A stretch of 64,000 bases of DNA from NCBI GenBank assembly GCA_905221605.1, contig CAJNDS010001202.1, positions 280,854 through 344,853 of the forward strand, read 5' to 3'. Within the stretch, counting starts at the first letter, position 1, and every line of letters starts with the position of its first letter. The translations under genes were made by a program, and so were the position numbers. The DNA is from Symbiodinium natans. Its lineage: Eukaryota; Sar; Dinophyceae; Suessiales; Symbiodiniaceae. Under the pieces are notes generated by a model, which saw nothing but the letters and a program-made list of their open reading frames with translations, ran no database searches and was not told the origin of the DNA. Below are positions 52,801 through 63,228 of the stretch, in pieces.

Positions 52801-52888
52801 CATGCGCCGGCGTCTTCTTGGCTTTGGCCCTTTGGGCGCTTTGGGCGGCCTGGAGCTCCGCGGAGAGCCGGCGTTCGGTCTTCTCGAC
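49858..52888 (-). CDS. Exon series with Met/Pro/Gly-rich segment (possible gene 3' part)
   Basis: In transcript order: 52787-52888 (34 codons, phase 0-0, GC donor GCAAAG; reads AELQAAQSAQRAKAKKTPAH, coiled-coil-like); about 51096-51162 (acceptor GAATCGCTAAG; reads MFGMGNMGPMGMGMMPLG); about 50385-50452 (reads MGMPMGMGFMPMMPMATRG); 50107-50231 (GC donor GCTCAGGG; reads AMPMAMPGMTMMPTAPTLPG); about 49858-50022 (reads KPRKSNSHPQKPEARVASPG, donor GCTTAGGG). The Met-rich repeats across three exons indicate one disordered, possibly metal- or RNA-associated tail. Junction phases among the Met-rich exons are not proven. Confidence 0.5.
50505..51060 (+). CDS. Long unspliced ORF inside a minus-strand intron
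   Basis: An ATG at 50505 opens 224 codons to 51179, the last 40 of which overlap the minus-strand Met-rich exon antisense. The first 185 read as protein: SFGQALASLHLAQEAQPLPT, CLLCVDLSKSMRDNLSSLSR, an Asn/Ser run from an AATAGT-type repeat (50890-50930), and FHHELFAATNESAGLNAACL. Less GC-rich than the exons around it. Unidentified; could be a retroposed or nested gene, or chance. Confidence 0.35.
51888..52116 (+). CDS. Terminal exon of an unidentified gene
   Basis: Strong acceptor after an AT/pyrimidine stretch (TCTTTTGAACATTTTAG). Reads MFAVSALGCSFRMDGTQLCL, PNSAKVYMCVDSGAFGPPL and KCADKMALFRPFS-stop (TGA). The ATG directly after the acceptor may be internal. An internal GTTTACATG donor is possible. 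Confidence 0.45.
52655..52780. repeat. CCCTAAA array
   Basis: About ten units with CCCTATAAA and AAAAGCCC variants; donor side of minus-strand exon 52787-52888. Confidence 0.9.
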
Positions 52889-52899
52889 CTTTGCTTCGT

Positions 52900-53005
52900 G
52901 GGGGTTTAGGGTTTAGGGTTTAGGGTTTAGGGGTTAGGGTTTAGGGTTTAGGGTTTAGGGTTTATGGTTTAGGGCTTAGGGTTTAGGGTTAGGGTTTAGG
53001 GTTTA
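52900..53005. repeat. TTTAGGG array
   Basis: About fifteen TTTAGGG units, 12 nt from exon 52787-52888 on its acceptor side; the inverted partner of the 52655-52780 array. Confidence 0.95.
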
Positions 53006-53059
53006 ATCGCTCACACTCGGACAAGCCAGGCGAGGCACACGCTGTCTCAGAGTCTTGCG

Positions 53060-54040
53060 TTGGAGCCCGTTTGGGCCTTTGTGGTACACTACTTCTACTA
53101 TTCCAAGTGCACTCCGCGTTATACGGAATCACGAAAGAACTCAGTGCTGGACTCTACCCAGGATACATGCTACCTCAACTATCCCTTAATTACATGTCCA
53201 AGTCGTCACACACTTGGGCAGAGGAGGGACGTAGAACTCCCCAACTCATGGCTTAAGGGGTTTCGGGGGTTTGGTGCTGAGGCTTTCAGCCCTCCACCGG
53301 ATTCTTGACACCCTTCCAAGCTGAGTGGCCTTTTTAGATATGCACTTAGAAGAGGCAGGACTTCTTCCACTGGAAAAGAGGGAACAAGTTGGCCAACAGC
53401 AGCTGAGGCATTGGCCACCTCGACTTCCTCAATGAAGGCGTCGAAAAGCTGCTTCTTTCCGACGATCCTGGCTGCGCGAACCTAAGAGCTTCCAAATCCC
53501 CTGTAAGCTGCGAACTTCAAGCCTGCCCGTTGCGGCGCAAAGCCTTCCCACAAGCTTGCCACCAAGTTGGCTCAAATCAACCAAACCACCGAGTGCTACC
53601 CCGTTTGGAGCTGGGCCTTGGTTCCAATGAAAGAGTCTGGGAAATGGATGCAGTACCCCGAAGCGTGGCCGGATGCACTCGATGATCTCGCCGTCTCTAT
53701 TCAGTCTGATGCACTCCTGCAGGCGCATGGCATGCAGGGAAAGCTGAGGACAAAGCAAAAGGTATCCTGGGCCATACTCCGTAAGGCTTTTCGCGCGAGC
53801 CCAACTAAGGAACATGCCTGATTTCAAGACCCCGAAGTAGCTTCGGCTCGGAGAGAAAATCGGGCCCCCCTCATGGGCCGCTCCTAAGCTATGCAACCCT
53901 TGTGCTGAAGAGGACTGAAGTGGACCATCAACTGTGAGGATTCTGCAGGGCTGCCAAAAAAGTCGACAGCTCATGAAGTCACATGCGCATGAAGTGCTCA
54001 GAAGCGCTCTCGCACTCGATCTCAGAAGTGTCGGCCTCAA
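53060..54040. other. Coding region, strand unresolved
   Basis: Plus: 53540-53821 reads AQINQTTECYPVWSWALVPM and PEAWPDALDDLAVSIQSDAL, stop TGA; 53060-53308 is also open. Minus: 53206-53477 (acceptor GGAAGCTCTTAG) reads LFDAFIEEVEVANASAAVGQ and VEEVLPLLSAYLKRPLSLEG, and 53512-54040 is open from an ATG. The two readings cannot both be right over 53512-53821. The minus exon at 53206-53477 and the plus exon at 53540-53821 are the most protein-like and could be convergent genes. Confidence 0.4.
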
Positions 54041-54260
54041 CTCTGAACCCTAGGGGTGTAGGGATTCCCGAGTGCAGTGACCTGAACACCCTCCCGCAGT
54101 TGAGGTGTCGACTCTGGGGTTTTGCAAATTTGCAAACCTTGTGTGGCCATCCCTAAACCCGAAGCCCCCTGACACCCTCAACCGATTCTTCAGATTATGG
54201 GCCCTAAACCCTAAACCCTAAACCCTCAACTCTCAACCCTCAACCCTAAATTATAAGGGC

Positions 54261-54338
54261 CTTGAGCTCCACGTAGGACTCCCGGTTGTCCCAGCCCACA
54301 CGCTTGTCGGCGATGGTGCCTTCGAAGTCCAGCCGCTC
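54261..54338 (-). CDS. 26-codon exon, phase 0 at both ends
   Basis: Acceptor AATAGCCTCTCCAG; reads LDFEGTIADKRVGWDNRESY then VELK. GC donor (GCCCTTATAATTTAGGG) leads into the CCCTAAA-type array at 54197-54250 (plus). In phase with 56208-56275 upstream and 52787-52888 downstream, so these three probably belong to one transcript. Confidence 0.55.
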
Positions 54339-54359
54339 CTGGAGAGGCTATTGCTTTTC

Positions 54360-54560
54360 AAGCAGCTTGAATTTTGATTTTTTTAACATGCGTATCTGAA
54401 GAAGCATATTATCATGTGTGTATATATATATATATATTACGTATATTATGTTTATACAATCTCTCTCTATATATACAAACAAATGTTAGCCATTTGAATT
54501 AAGTGATTGTTGGTGGTTTATTTTGCTACTCTCTCTCTTTTGGTTTCCCGAAGTTTGGGC
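54360..54560. other. AT-rich intronic spacer
   Basis: TA-alternating and CTCT simple sequence within the presumed intron upstream of exon 54261-54338. A TTTAGGG array follows at 54612-54664. Confidence 0.6.
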
Positions 54561-54664
54561 CTCCGTTGATGAGTACGGAAGGCCCAGAACTTAGCACCCA
54601 AGATCTGGCTGGGTTTAGGGTTTAGGGTTCAGGGTTCAGGGTTCAGGGTTTAGGGTTTAGGGTT

Positions 54665-55428
54665 TTGTGTGTTAAGCACAAGTGCAACATGCAACCCTCT
54701 TCTTTTCGGGCACTCAGGATGGGTCTAGAGCTGGTGCCTGAGTGTGCCAGACTTGAAGAACCGGGTGCCGAGGGTTCGGGCTACAAAGAATTTCAGTTCA
54801 TTCATGGAATCGTCGTTTGGGGGAGTCCAGGCTCAGAAACCGACAGCCTTGGGGCTGACAGGTTGAGAGCTTCGGGATGCTTCTTGAGTGCCCCACAATA
54901 TGTGCGAAGAGGACAGAACTCCGCAATTGCCTACTAAGAGCTCATAAGATTTGCTCTGCAAAGCACAGATTCATGCTCAGATATGTTGGGTTTCGATTCA
55001 GGCCAACTTTGAAAAGGTCCACAAGAACCTGGGGCCCTATCCGCATGCTGAAGAATGTAGCATTCATAGATGGTCACTCCATCGATTAGAACGAATATTC
55101 ACGAACTTTGCAAACCAGAACGGCTTCTCAAAAAGGTAAGCGATTGGTCAAAAAGAAACGTTGAGCCTTCAGCAAGCATGGATGTGAATCAAGTTACACA
55201 ATCTTTATGTTTCAGCCTCGAAAACGAATTGAATGAATACTTTAGGTTGATGTCCTTCTTTTGCAGGGGATGGTGCTCGAAACCATCACCAACATCGTCG
55301 TAAGCGAGCTTTTCTTGGAAATTTCTGGTGATCTTGTGGCCGTGGAGCCAGTCAAGACGCAAGGAAACGCGCGGGCTTTTAGTATTATTAATATGAAAAA
55401 TGTATTATTATTGTCATTATTATTTTAA
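54665..55428 (+). CDS. Unidentified multi-exon gene
   Basis: Best exon: 55002-55135, with acceptor GGGTTTCGATTCAG and donor GTAAGC, 44 codons plus 2, reading EKVHKNLGPYPHAEECSIHR and LERIFTNFANQNGFSK. Upstream, about 54760-54935 reads YKEFQFIHGIVVWGSPGSET. Downstream, an exon from 55218 (acceptor TCTTTATGTTTCAG) continues in phase with LENELNEYF, and from about 55267 a frame reads MVLETITNIVVSELFLEISG then LVAVEPVKTQGNARAF to a TAA. The phase of this last piece is unresolved. Confidence 0.5.
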
Positions 55429-55929
55429 TTAGTTTTTTTTTTTTTTTTTTTGGGGGGGGGGGCTTCTTGTTATTTGGGGCTTATGGACAAGTGTCGCGAG
55501 TTAGGTAAATAGTTGTAGCGTACATCCCCGTGAGCTAACTTTAAGTCTTTTATTGCTGGCTCACGGACGTGCCAAGAACCGAAGATAGGAACCGACCGCA
55601 CGGATCCGGTACCACCTTGAGAGCTCCTGTGAAGAGAACAACGTGAAGATAATAATATTACAAGCGCAGAGAAGTGAAGAGGGTGAATGATATTAACTGA
55701 ACGTGTGAACGAAACCAACACACTGAATAATAATATTAATCTTTCCGCGCTCTCTTCTTTTGCTATATGTGTGGGCTAATAGTAATAGCAAACTGTGAAG
55801 AAAATAAAATAACAGGTGAGTGAATGAGGTGAATGAACGAGTGAATGAACGTATGAAATGAACCTGCAAAGGAGGCCCAGAAAATCAAATAAATTATGAG
55901 GCCCTTTTTGAAACTCATAAGCTGATAAG
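55429..55929. other. AT-rich, mostly non-coding
   Basis: T-run/G-run (55434-55462), then AT-rich sequence with ATTATTATT stretches. No supported exon. Confidence 0.5.
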
Positions 55930-56157
55930 CTACAACTTTGATTGGCGGCCAGCATGACGGTCGACAGGGGCCAGCGAGAGACATAAGAAGGATCGTAACG
56001 CCTTGAACTTTCCAGGGATGAGCAGGCTCTCTCCAAAAACGAGCGCAGCAGTCGAGCTCGATGGCGTCTGAAGCAAAAGCTTGCGCGCATGCAAGGTGCT
56101 GCAGGGACCCTCAGATAAGTCAGCTTTCGGCACTTCGCATGGATGTGAAGCCCCCAA
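55930..56157 (-). CDS. Candidate exon
   Basis: An open frame reads RKLLLQTPSSSTAALVFGES then LIPGKFKALRSFLCLSLAP. Splice sites not fixed. Confidence 0.35.
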   Translation of the reverse strand: MGASHPCEVPKADLSEGPCSTLHARKLLLQTPSSSTAALVFGESLLIPGKFKALRSFLCLSLAPVDRHAGRQSKL

Positions 56158-56207
56158 ACTCTACAATTAACATTCCACTAACCCCTTAAAGCCCTTGAAC
56201 CCTAAGC

Positions 56208-57270
56208 CCTGGTCCCTGCTTCCTCAACAACGCCCGGGCCCTTCTTCTCCCTGTAGCGGATGAAGACATGAGCGCCTGGTGGGATGCCAGACCCAAGAGT
56301 ATATGGCCTTTAAAATAGAAAGGGTACCGGGTTTAGGGTTTAGGGTTTATGGGGTTTAGGTTTTCGGATTTAGGGAACAAGGGCCTATGGGTCTTAGGAG
56401 GTCCTGGGATGTGAGGGATGGGATGATGGGAACTGTTTTACAAGGCTGTTTTTCCAAAGCACGATGTTTGCTTAGGTACCAAAGGGTTTCGGGCTGTTGT
56501 TTGCCTATGCGATGCCTATGCGAACTACTGTTATCTGGGACCACTGTCGGTTTCAATGGGAAAGGCACCAACGGATCTTAGGTGACTGGCTCTGCCAAAT
56601 CTGTCCGAAGCACCCGGAACCAGAAAGACTGGACCGTCGGATCTTGCCCGGCTCACTGTAGTGCTCCCATGCAGAGGGCACATTTTTTTAAACACAACTT
56701 TGCACTGGAGGACTAGGCATTAGGGTTTAGGGTTTAGGGTTTAGGGTTTAGGGTTTAGGGATGTGGGAGCTTCGGCTTGTCTTGACAGCTAAGGACCACT
56801 TGTCCGGCCTTCAAAAGAACACGATCTTGGGAGTCAAGTCCGACTCTGAGACCAGCAACCCCCCCTCCCAACAAAACAATAAATAAACAAATAAATAAAT
56901 AAATAACTATATGTATATATATATATATATATGTAGTTATATTTATAAAAGTGAAGCTTTACCCAAGCTCCGGGGCTCCCACCCATGCGCAGGCCCTTGA
57001 GCAGCATCCGCCGCTGCCCCGGACCTTTACCTCAGGGGGCACCCGCAGGAGTCGTAAGCCCTGGTCCAAGCGATGATCGGTCTTATGGGGTGTGGGGTGT
57101 AGCCTGGACAGAAAGAAGCGCATGCCCTATACGTTACCCCGTGGAATCCCGGGAGCCCTAAACCCAAGAAACCCCAAGATCCGAAGAATCCTCCGACCTC
57201 CCCGCGGAGCAGCGCCGGCGACGCCACCACATGGACCAGAGGCCATGGCTTTTCGAGGGTTCTGTTGGAT
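56208..57270 (-). CDS. Phase-linked minus exons with telomere-type introns
   Basis: 57173-57270 (acceptor ACGCCCCAACAG, donor GTTTCTTGGGTTTAGGG) reads HGLWSMWWRRRRCSAGRSED and joins 56962-about 57083 in phase 0, which reads HRLDQGLRLLRVPPEVKVRG and ends at GTAAAGC. 56208-56275 (acceptor CATCCCACCAG, GC donor GCTTAGGG) reads VFIRYREKKGPGVVEEAG and continues in phase 0 into 54261-54338. Product unknown. Upstream 57290-57508 is also open on minus, but so is plus (57231-57611). Confidence 0.5.
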
Positions 57271-57916
57271 CTGTTGGGGCGTATAGGGGGGTATACAGGG
57301 ATTTAGGGACCCCAGGGTTTTGGGCCCTGCTGGAATTTGGCAGGGTAGGCTTGCCTGGGGGTTGGGGGAATCCAGTGGATTCCGTCTTCAAACTCCATAG
57401 TGATTCTTCTTGCCTGGGGGGGGTGACCGGGCACTCGGAAGTCAGGCTTGGGTTCTCCGTTCTTATGGACAAGCTTGTTTTTGGTTTAATAAAGGAGATG
57501 AGAGGCACGAAGGCGAACCGGAGCCTTCAGCGTGATGGAGTCTTAGCTGGTCATTACGGCTGCATAGGTCCTGGAGATCGGGGCAGTGTGCTTGACGATG
57601 AGCATCGATGAGGTATACCGGGGGTATTGGGGTTTCGGGGTGGCCCTTCCGGTTGAAATCTTGAGCCCGAATGAAGAGCAAACATCAGGCAATCCCCAAA
57701 GCCGAACTCACCACCAGCTCCCCTAAACCTCTCCACCCACCCTCAAACCTCAAATCCCAAACGCTCTCCGAGATCTCCAATGCCTCAATCCGCAACTACT
57801 TCGGCTCCAACTTATGGACAAACAGGCGGAAGAAACTACGTCACGCTGAAGCTGTTCAGCTATTCGTTGAGCAGCACCAAGCTACCTTATCAAAGAAGAC
57901 GTTGAAGACGTGTTAA
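57231..57916 (+). other. Overlapping open frames, strand unresolved
   Basis: Plus 57231-57611 has an ATG start, 126 codons, reading MDKLVFGLIKEMRGTKANRS. Plus 57671-57916 has an ATG start, 81 codons, reading NASIRNYFGSNLWTNRRKKL. Minus 57463-57681 and 57158-57508 are equally open. The 57671 ORF is the most convincing plus candidate. Confidence 0.3.
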
Positions 57917-57945
57917 CCCACCGCACGTGCTTCAGCAACTCATCC

Positions 57946-58600
57946 CTACATCGGCTGACCCCCATGTTCCCCAAAACCAGAAGGGCAGGTCTGATTCGCA
58001 CCCTTTTGTTTCCAACTAAACCCCCGAAGAGAGAACCCCTCCCCCCCTCTCCCCCCCCAGCGTCCCCCCAGCGTCTCTTCCAGTCTTTGCTGCCCGACGA
58101 TTGGCTGTTCCAAGCCGCAGGTCAGGTCTAGGCAAGACCTGAGGTGCTGGCATCTATGGACTCTCGGATTCATTCCTTTTACCAGCTTGGGCCCTTTTTT
58201 GGGCACCGCTTCTGACATCCGAACCCTCGAAACACGTGCAAAGTGTGGAGACGTGCGGAACTCTGCAACTGGAGCCAAGAAGCCGCCTCCAGACTCGAAC
58301 TCCTTCTGCACTTTCCGACGTTGCTCCTTGCAGAAGAGTATGTGACGATGAAGTCTTGAAGGCTTGGAAGGCGGGGGCTTTACGTTTTGGATCTTGGGGC
58401 CGGAGCCTGAAAGGCTTCAAACCTTGAAGGTTTCAATGCCTGACGCGATTACTCCCTGGCTGCTTGACATGGGTTTTTTAGAAGGGAATCCGGGCCATGG
58501 AAGGGGTGAGAGTTTCGAGCTTTGGGCTTGCAGACTTGAAGGCTGGAGCCTTTGGGTTTCAGATTTCGGGGGTTTCAATGCTTAAAGCCTTAAGGGCCTT
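57946..58600. other. Both strands open, no decision
   Basis: Minus 57946-58311 (121 codons; reads QHLRSCLDLTCGLEQPIVGQ) and plus 58236-58427 / 58364-58585 (reads SMPDAITPWLLDMGFLEGNP) are both plausible. Confidence 0.25.
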
Positions 58601-58804
58601 AAGCGTTCAGAGCTTTGGCCTGCAGCCTTGAGGCATTGACATTGCAGAGAACCTACAGCAGAGGCTTGGGGGCCAACGGCTGTGCCAGACTTGCAGCCAC
58701 TGAAGCACCTCTGCATCCACTGTACCCTCTATACCTCATATGAAAACGTACCGATGGTGTGTTCCGGGAGCCCATGAAAAGCGAAGACGGGATGTGATTC
58801 TTAC

Positions 58805-59382
58805 GGATCCAGGTCCAGGCACGCAAGACTCAGCTGACCCTTTCCCCCTTTCCAATGAGACCCTCGCATAGTCCTTCGTCTTTTGTATGAGGCCGCGCTC
58901 GTGGATGAGTGCATCGGCCTCCGGTCTAAGGGGCTCCCTCGGAGGGATGTTTACCCTCTTTACTAACAGCTCCCTAATAGGGATTCTAGAACCCACCTAT
59001 CAGAATCCACAAAAGGACTGGTATAAGGGGGAACATCTCAAGGGCTCCCCCATCAACGCCTGAAGGGCTTCAGGTTGGCTTAGAGAACCCTCTGAAGCCC
59101 TCAAGGCACGGCCAAGGTGCTAAGGACTGTCGAGCCCCCGACCCACCCGAAACCCCCATGCCGCTGCCCCCCCTCCTGCGCCTCTCCTGTGCGTTGCAAG
59201 GCTTAAGTGAGGTTTTTGTTGCGTTGCAGAAACACCCCAACTTGCGTACCCCACATCTGGACGCCCTGAAGGTGGCGCCTGCGACCCCATAGCCGCAGCA
59301 ACTCGCTGTTGCTGCTCCTCAAGGGGGGACGGATTCTTGGGCTTGCGCCGACTCCGGGGCGAAATGTGCTGGACACTCAATT
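58805..59382 (-). CDS. Two phase-linked exons, unidentified
   Basis: Exon 59250-59382 (acceptor CAGCAACAGTTGCAG, donor GTACGC) reads RSRRKPKNPSPLEEQQQRVA. It joins exon 58805-58985 (acceptor GGGTTCTAG, donor GTAAGA) in phase 2; the latter reads RELLVKRVNIPPREPLRPEA then ERGLIQKTKDYARVSLERG. Basic, helix-rich and likely intracellular. Probably the same transcript as the 61-62.5 kb exons upstream. Confidence 0.6.
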
Positions 59383-59454
59383 CTGCAACTGTTGCTGTTA
59401 AGCTTCGCGGGTTAAGGTTTCGGGTGCACTTATATGGACAGCTCCCAGAATGTT

Positions 59455-59600
59455 CTCTCATATGGGGGTTTACCCTTATTGGGGTCCTTGCTACAGGGGG
59501 ATCCTACTCTTCGGGGGGTTTCTTTTCGGGGTCCCTATTTTCGGGAACCCTTCAGGGGGTGTCCGAAAATTGGGGCTTGAATCAGGATTCTGCTATTTTT
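59455..59600. repeat. GGGGTTTCC-like repeat cluster
   Basis: Diverged GGGGTTTACCCTTATTGGGG, GGGGTCCCTATTTTCGGGAA and GGGGGTGTCCGAAAATTGGG segments, related to the intron-end family; a G-run follows (59605-59624). Confidence 0.45.
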
Positions 59601-59689
59601 TTTTGGGGGGGGGGAGGGGGGGGGATTTTTCAGGGTACCCCCCCATTGGGGGAATATACCCACATTATCCTCGGCCCCAGGAGAGCCAA

Positions 59690-59752
59690 GAGCAGGTCTC
59701 CTGGGTCCGCTGCTGGTTGGTTCGGATGATGGCCTCCAGCTCCTCGCTTGCT
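59690..59752 (-). CDS. Exon next to telomere-type acceptor
   Basis: The minus-strand CCCTAAACCCTAAACCCTTGGAG leads into a frame reading SEELEAIIRTNQQRTQETC. Downstream donor not fixed (GC candidates). Fits by composition between the 61-kb and 59.3-kb exons. Confidence 0.45.
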
Positions 59753-59755
59753 CCA

Positions 59756-59822
59756 AGGGTTTAGGGTTTAGGGTTTAGGGTTTAGGGTTTAGGGTTTAGG
59801 GTTTAGGGTTTAGGGTTTAGGC
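59756..59822. repeat. TTTAGGG array
   Basis: Nine perfect TTTAGGG units, then a short CCCTAAA run at 59861-59877 in the opposite sense. Confidence 0.95.
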
Positions 59823-59884
59823 TCCCCGATTTAGGCAAAAAGGGACTTTCATATGGGAACCCTAAACCCTAAACCCTATAGACC

Positions 59885-61130
59885 CCACCTTTATAGTCGT
59901 GCTCGATTCTTGGGGGTGGCCCTGTTGGTTCCCATTTGAATCCTTTTGTTAGGAGCACTTGCTTTAAAGGTCAGCACCCGAATTCAAAACAATGATGCCC
60001 GAAACCCTCCTAAGACATGTTGAGCAGCTGACAATCTGACACTTGCGTTTACTTCAACAGTGCAGCTCGTGATTTTTTTCCGTTGACCAATTTTTTTCTC
60101 GCCACAGCCATGGCACCCTGCATGGGCAAGTAGTTTTTGTTCACTACAGTTGCCTGCGTGGTCAAGCGAAGGCTGTTTCCACTACAGCACTACAGCCCCC
60201 TGTATGTTCAAGAAAGTTCTTGCTCTCACAACCCCGCCCTGCATGGTCAAGAGACTGTGCTGCTTAACGGTTGAAATGGAACGCGCCATGCGGATCATCA
60301 ACAAGTGCGTTGCAGCGTGCATTGTCGCCTCTTGCTTTTCCTGCGTCTGCCTTCCTCCAAGCATTGCTACAGCGTCCGCGTTTTACCTTCGGCTCCTGAC
60401 GCTGTGCTTCCTGAGTGCTTGAAAAGTGGACAGATGGGAATTTGGGATGAAAGGGAATGGGCATGTAACCTCATCTTTGCACCATATCAAGTGCGCGAAG
60501 TCTGGGCCGGCTGCCTGCACAGCCTGACAGGACCTTGTGCTGGTTCATGATCCCCTTGCCGGGCACCAGGGCGAACAGACCAGAAGGTCAAGACCCAAGC
60601 CAAGTCCTCTCGATGTGGCAAACATGACTTCACAAGCAACCCTCGTCCCTCGTCGTTTCCTGGCGGTGTGCCCGCGTCCACCCACCAAGGGCATTTTTTT
60701 TTCTGCTCGTCCTCTCCCCCAACCCCCCACCTCACCCCACCAAATGACAGCGAACCTCTGCAAGAAGACTTTTGGCCAACAGTTTCGGCATTTCGGACAA
60801 TTCTTTTGGGGACGCCAGGTCGAGACAAATTCCATAATGCAGTAAACAGCGAAACCTACGCTAGGCAGAGCTCTCCTGCTTGGACCTCTCTTCCTGGTCC
60901 CGCTCATGTCTGAACTCCTCTATCCTGCCACGCTAATGGGGTTGCCCCCAGCAACTGAACAGGTTTTTGTCTGGCGTTAGGGTTGAGGATACCCTGTCCT
61001 GGGCAGGAAGGTTTACAATGGTACCGAACCCCTTCAACAAAGGCGGGTCACCAAGGAACCTCCCCTAGTAGAACCTTAGACGCTGTCCTGCCACTTTCAG
61101 GTCGAGAGCACTCAAGGGCGATGCAACCGC
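59885..61130. other. No confident gene; possible small ORFs
   Basis: A plus ORF at 60150-60422 (90 codons, contains a hydrophobic stretch with IVASCFSCVCLPP) and plus frames at 60537-60913 are open but composition is ambiguous. Part of the long intron region of the minus-strand gene. Confidence 0.3.
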
Positions 61131-61161
61131 TGCTAAACCCTAAACCCTAAACACCCAAAAC

Positions 61162-62496
61162 CCTCAGCTTGGCCAGCTCCCCCTTAAGCTCCAGCGCAAA
61201 GTTGCCCCCAAACAGGCCAAAGCCGGGGCACTCTCCAGTGTGCTTCACTACTCCCCTTAGAATCTTAGTAACAGTGTTGTTCGTTTATACTCCCTTGGGT
61301 TTAGGGTTTAGGGTTTTGTGTGTAGGGTTTAGGGTTTAGGGTTTAGGGTTTAGGGTTTAGGGTTTAGGGTTTAGGGTTTAGGGTTTAGGGTTTAGGGTTT
61401 AGGGTTTAGAGTTTAGGGTTTACGGTTTAGTGTGTATGGTTTAGGGTTTCGGGTTTCGGGTTTAGTGTTAAAGAATATGCCCTTGGGTTTTGTAATATAA
61501 GCAAGAAAAACTGATTAAGCGGGCTAGGGGCGTAGGGTGTGGAGCGGCCGAGCGGGGAACTGAGTACATGCCGGGTTGTCAGCTTCTTCTTCTGCATGTC
61601 AATCTCGATCTTGACGAGACCTGGAAGGAGGCGCAGGAACGGTAGGCAGCCCCCCCCCCCCCCCCCCCAAAGCCCAAAACGGAAAAGTCGATTCTATGTT
61701 CAAGAGTCATGATTCATGCCGATGGCAACCCAAGAAGGGGCGTGGCTTGGGGTTGCGAGCAGTCAAGTGCTTCTCTTGGGGCTCCGGGCTGAAATGTCGA
61801 TCCAGCTCGCCTCGGATCTTCTCCTTGCCGCGAGCTCTCGCGTTCAACACACGAAGTGCCAAGCCAAAACCTTCCAAGCTCATGCCCTCGGTCTGTTTCT
61901 TCGGGGTCTACTTTTCATGGCTTTTCGCCCTACTAAAGGCCTCCAGCGCCCTTTAATCCTATAATCTAGTATACAGGGAAGGCCGCACAGGCCTGAATCA
62001 AGGCCTCGAAATCTCGGCCATGGATTCGCTCCTGCAGTCGTCTCTGCACCTGCACAGGAATTGTGGTTTCAGCATGCTTGGTCTCATGTTTCATCGATGT
62101 TAACCGGCCCGATGCAATGAATTTCACTACTTATGGCTTCTAGGGCTGCTGCCGGCCAAGAGCCATTCTACGGGCCGTAATACGCTTGGCACCTCCTTGC
62201 AGAAATATTGGACCAGAGCAAAAGCCCCCAAAAAGCATGGGTCCCAGACCAAGACTCTCCACAAGAAATGAGATGGACCAGGGGGCCAAACTAAACACCC
62301 CGTAAGTCTGCCTTGTAATCTATTCAGTAAACTCAACAAACCCTGCAAAGCCTTTCTTGAACCCAAAACCCTAAACCCCTAAACCCCTAAACCCTGAACC
62401 CTCAACCCTCCTGCAAAGCCCTGAGCCGTCCAGGGCCTCCTGCTCAAACCGCTTTGCCTTGGCTTCCTTGTTCTCCCTCTCGCGTTTCCGCTTGCC
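61162..62496 (-). CDS. Five-exon chain, phase-consistent, unidentified
   Basis: Exons 62407-62496 (reads KRKRERENKEAKAKRFEQEA), 61975-62049 (reads RRLQERIHGRDFEALIQACA), 61730-61892 (reads GFGLALRVLNARARGKEKIR), 61568-61620 (reads LVKIEIDMQKKKLTTRH) and 61162-61242 (reads CPGFGLFGGNFALELKGELA). Junction phases run 0,0,1,0, and the chain ends in phase 0; all acceptors are AG after pyrimidine-rich tracts (ATCCCCACAG, ATTCCTGTGCAG) and donors are GTTGAGG, GTATAC, GTTGCC, GTACTC and GTTTTGG. A charged helical N-terminal part suggests an intracellular, possibly nucleic-acid-associated protein, but no family is recognised. First and last donors run into telomere-type repeats. Best-supported multi-exon model in the window. 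Confidence 0.65.
61290..61470. repeat. TTTAGGG array
   Basis: About two dozen TTTAGGG units with a few variants, on the acceptor side of exon 61162-61242; its inverted partner is the CCCTAAA run at 61136-61152. Confidence 0.95.
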
Positions 62497-63190
62497 CTGT
62501 GGGGATGTGCAGCCATGTAGCGTCCGAGCGACGTGCGATTCGGTTCAAGTCTTTCTCTACAATGCAACAGCTACAACATAGATTGATGTGACTTTAGGAA
62601 GTACTTGAGGGTCTCACACTTCGAACAAGCCGGCGGACACACACACACACACACACACACACTCTTCACATCCTGCGCCCTGCGTGAAGTCCACTTGCTT
62701 AGCAACGAAAAGCGCAACAGTGGGAAGTGGGAATTTGCTGTTTGCCCGGTTTTTCGGGGGGGGGGGGGGGGGGGAAATCTGGGACTTCAGCATTGGCTCG
62801 AGAAGCACGTGGTACACAACTCCAGCAATTGCTTTGAAAGCGTGCCACAATTGTGTCTTTCAAGTATGCTTTGTTGTGAGCCTTCTGCAGCGGTGAGGAC
62901 CTGACAGGAGGGGGGGCTGGAAGATTGCTTAAGGGGGTTTATAGGGTTTATAAGATACACGGGGTTTAGCGATGTAGGGTTTATAGGGTAGAGGCTCTAG
63001 GGCAGAGCTTAGGGTTAGGAAGGGAGAGGTTTGTGCAGCTCGGCTCAATCAGGCAGTTGGAGTTTGGAGGATTTTGGAGGTTTGCGTAGGAGGCAGCTCG
63101 CTTTAGGGATGTCCAATTTGTCTTGTTGCACTCAACTAGCCACCAATTTGGGTGCAAAACAAAGAAGTACGAAAGTACACACAACATACT
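62497..63190. other. Unresolved region with simple repeats
   Basis: A (CA)n tract (62638-62662) and G-run (62756-62774). Plus frames at 62660-62904 and a minus frame at 62981-63187 (reads NWWLVECNKTNWTSLKRAAS) are open but not spliced into a model. Confidence 0.3.
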
Positions 63191-63228
63191 AATTACAAAT
63201 AAGGGTCTAGAATTAAAGACTTGCAGCT

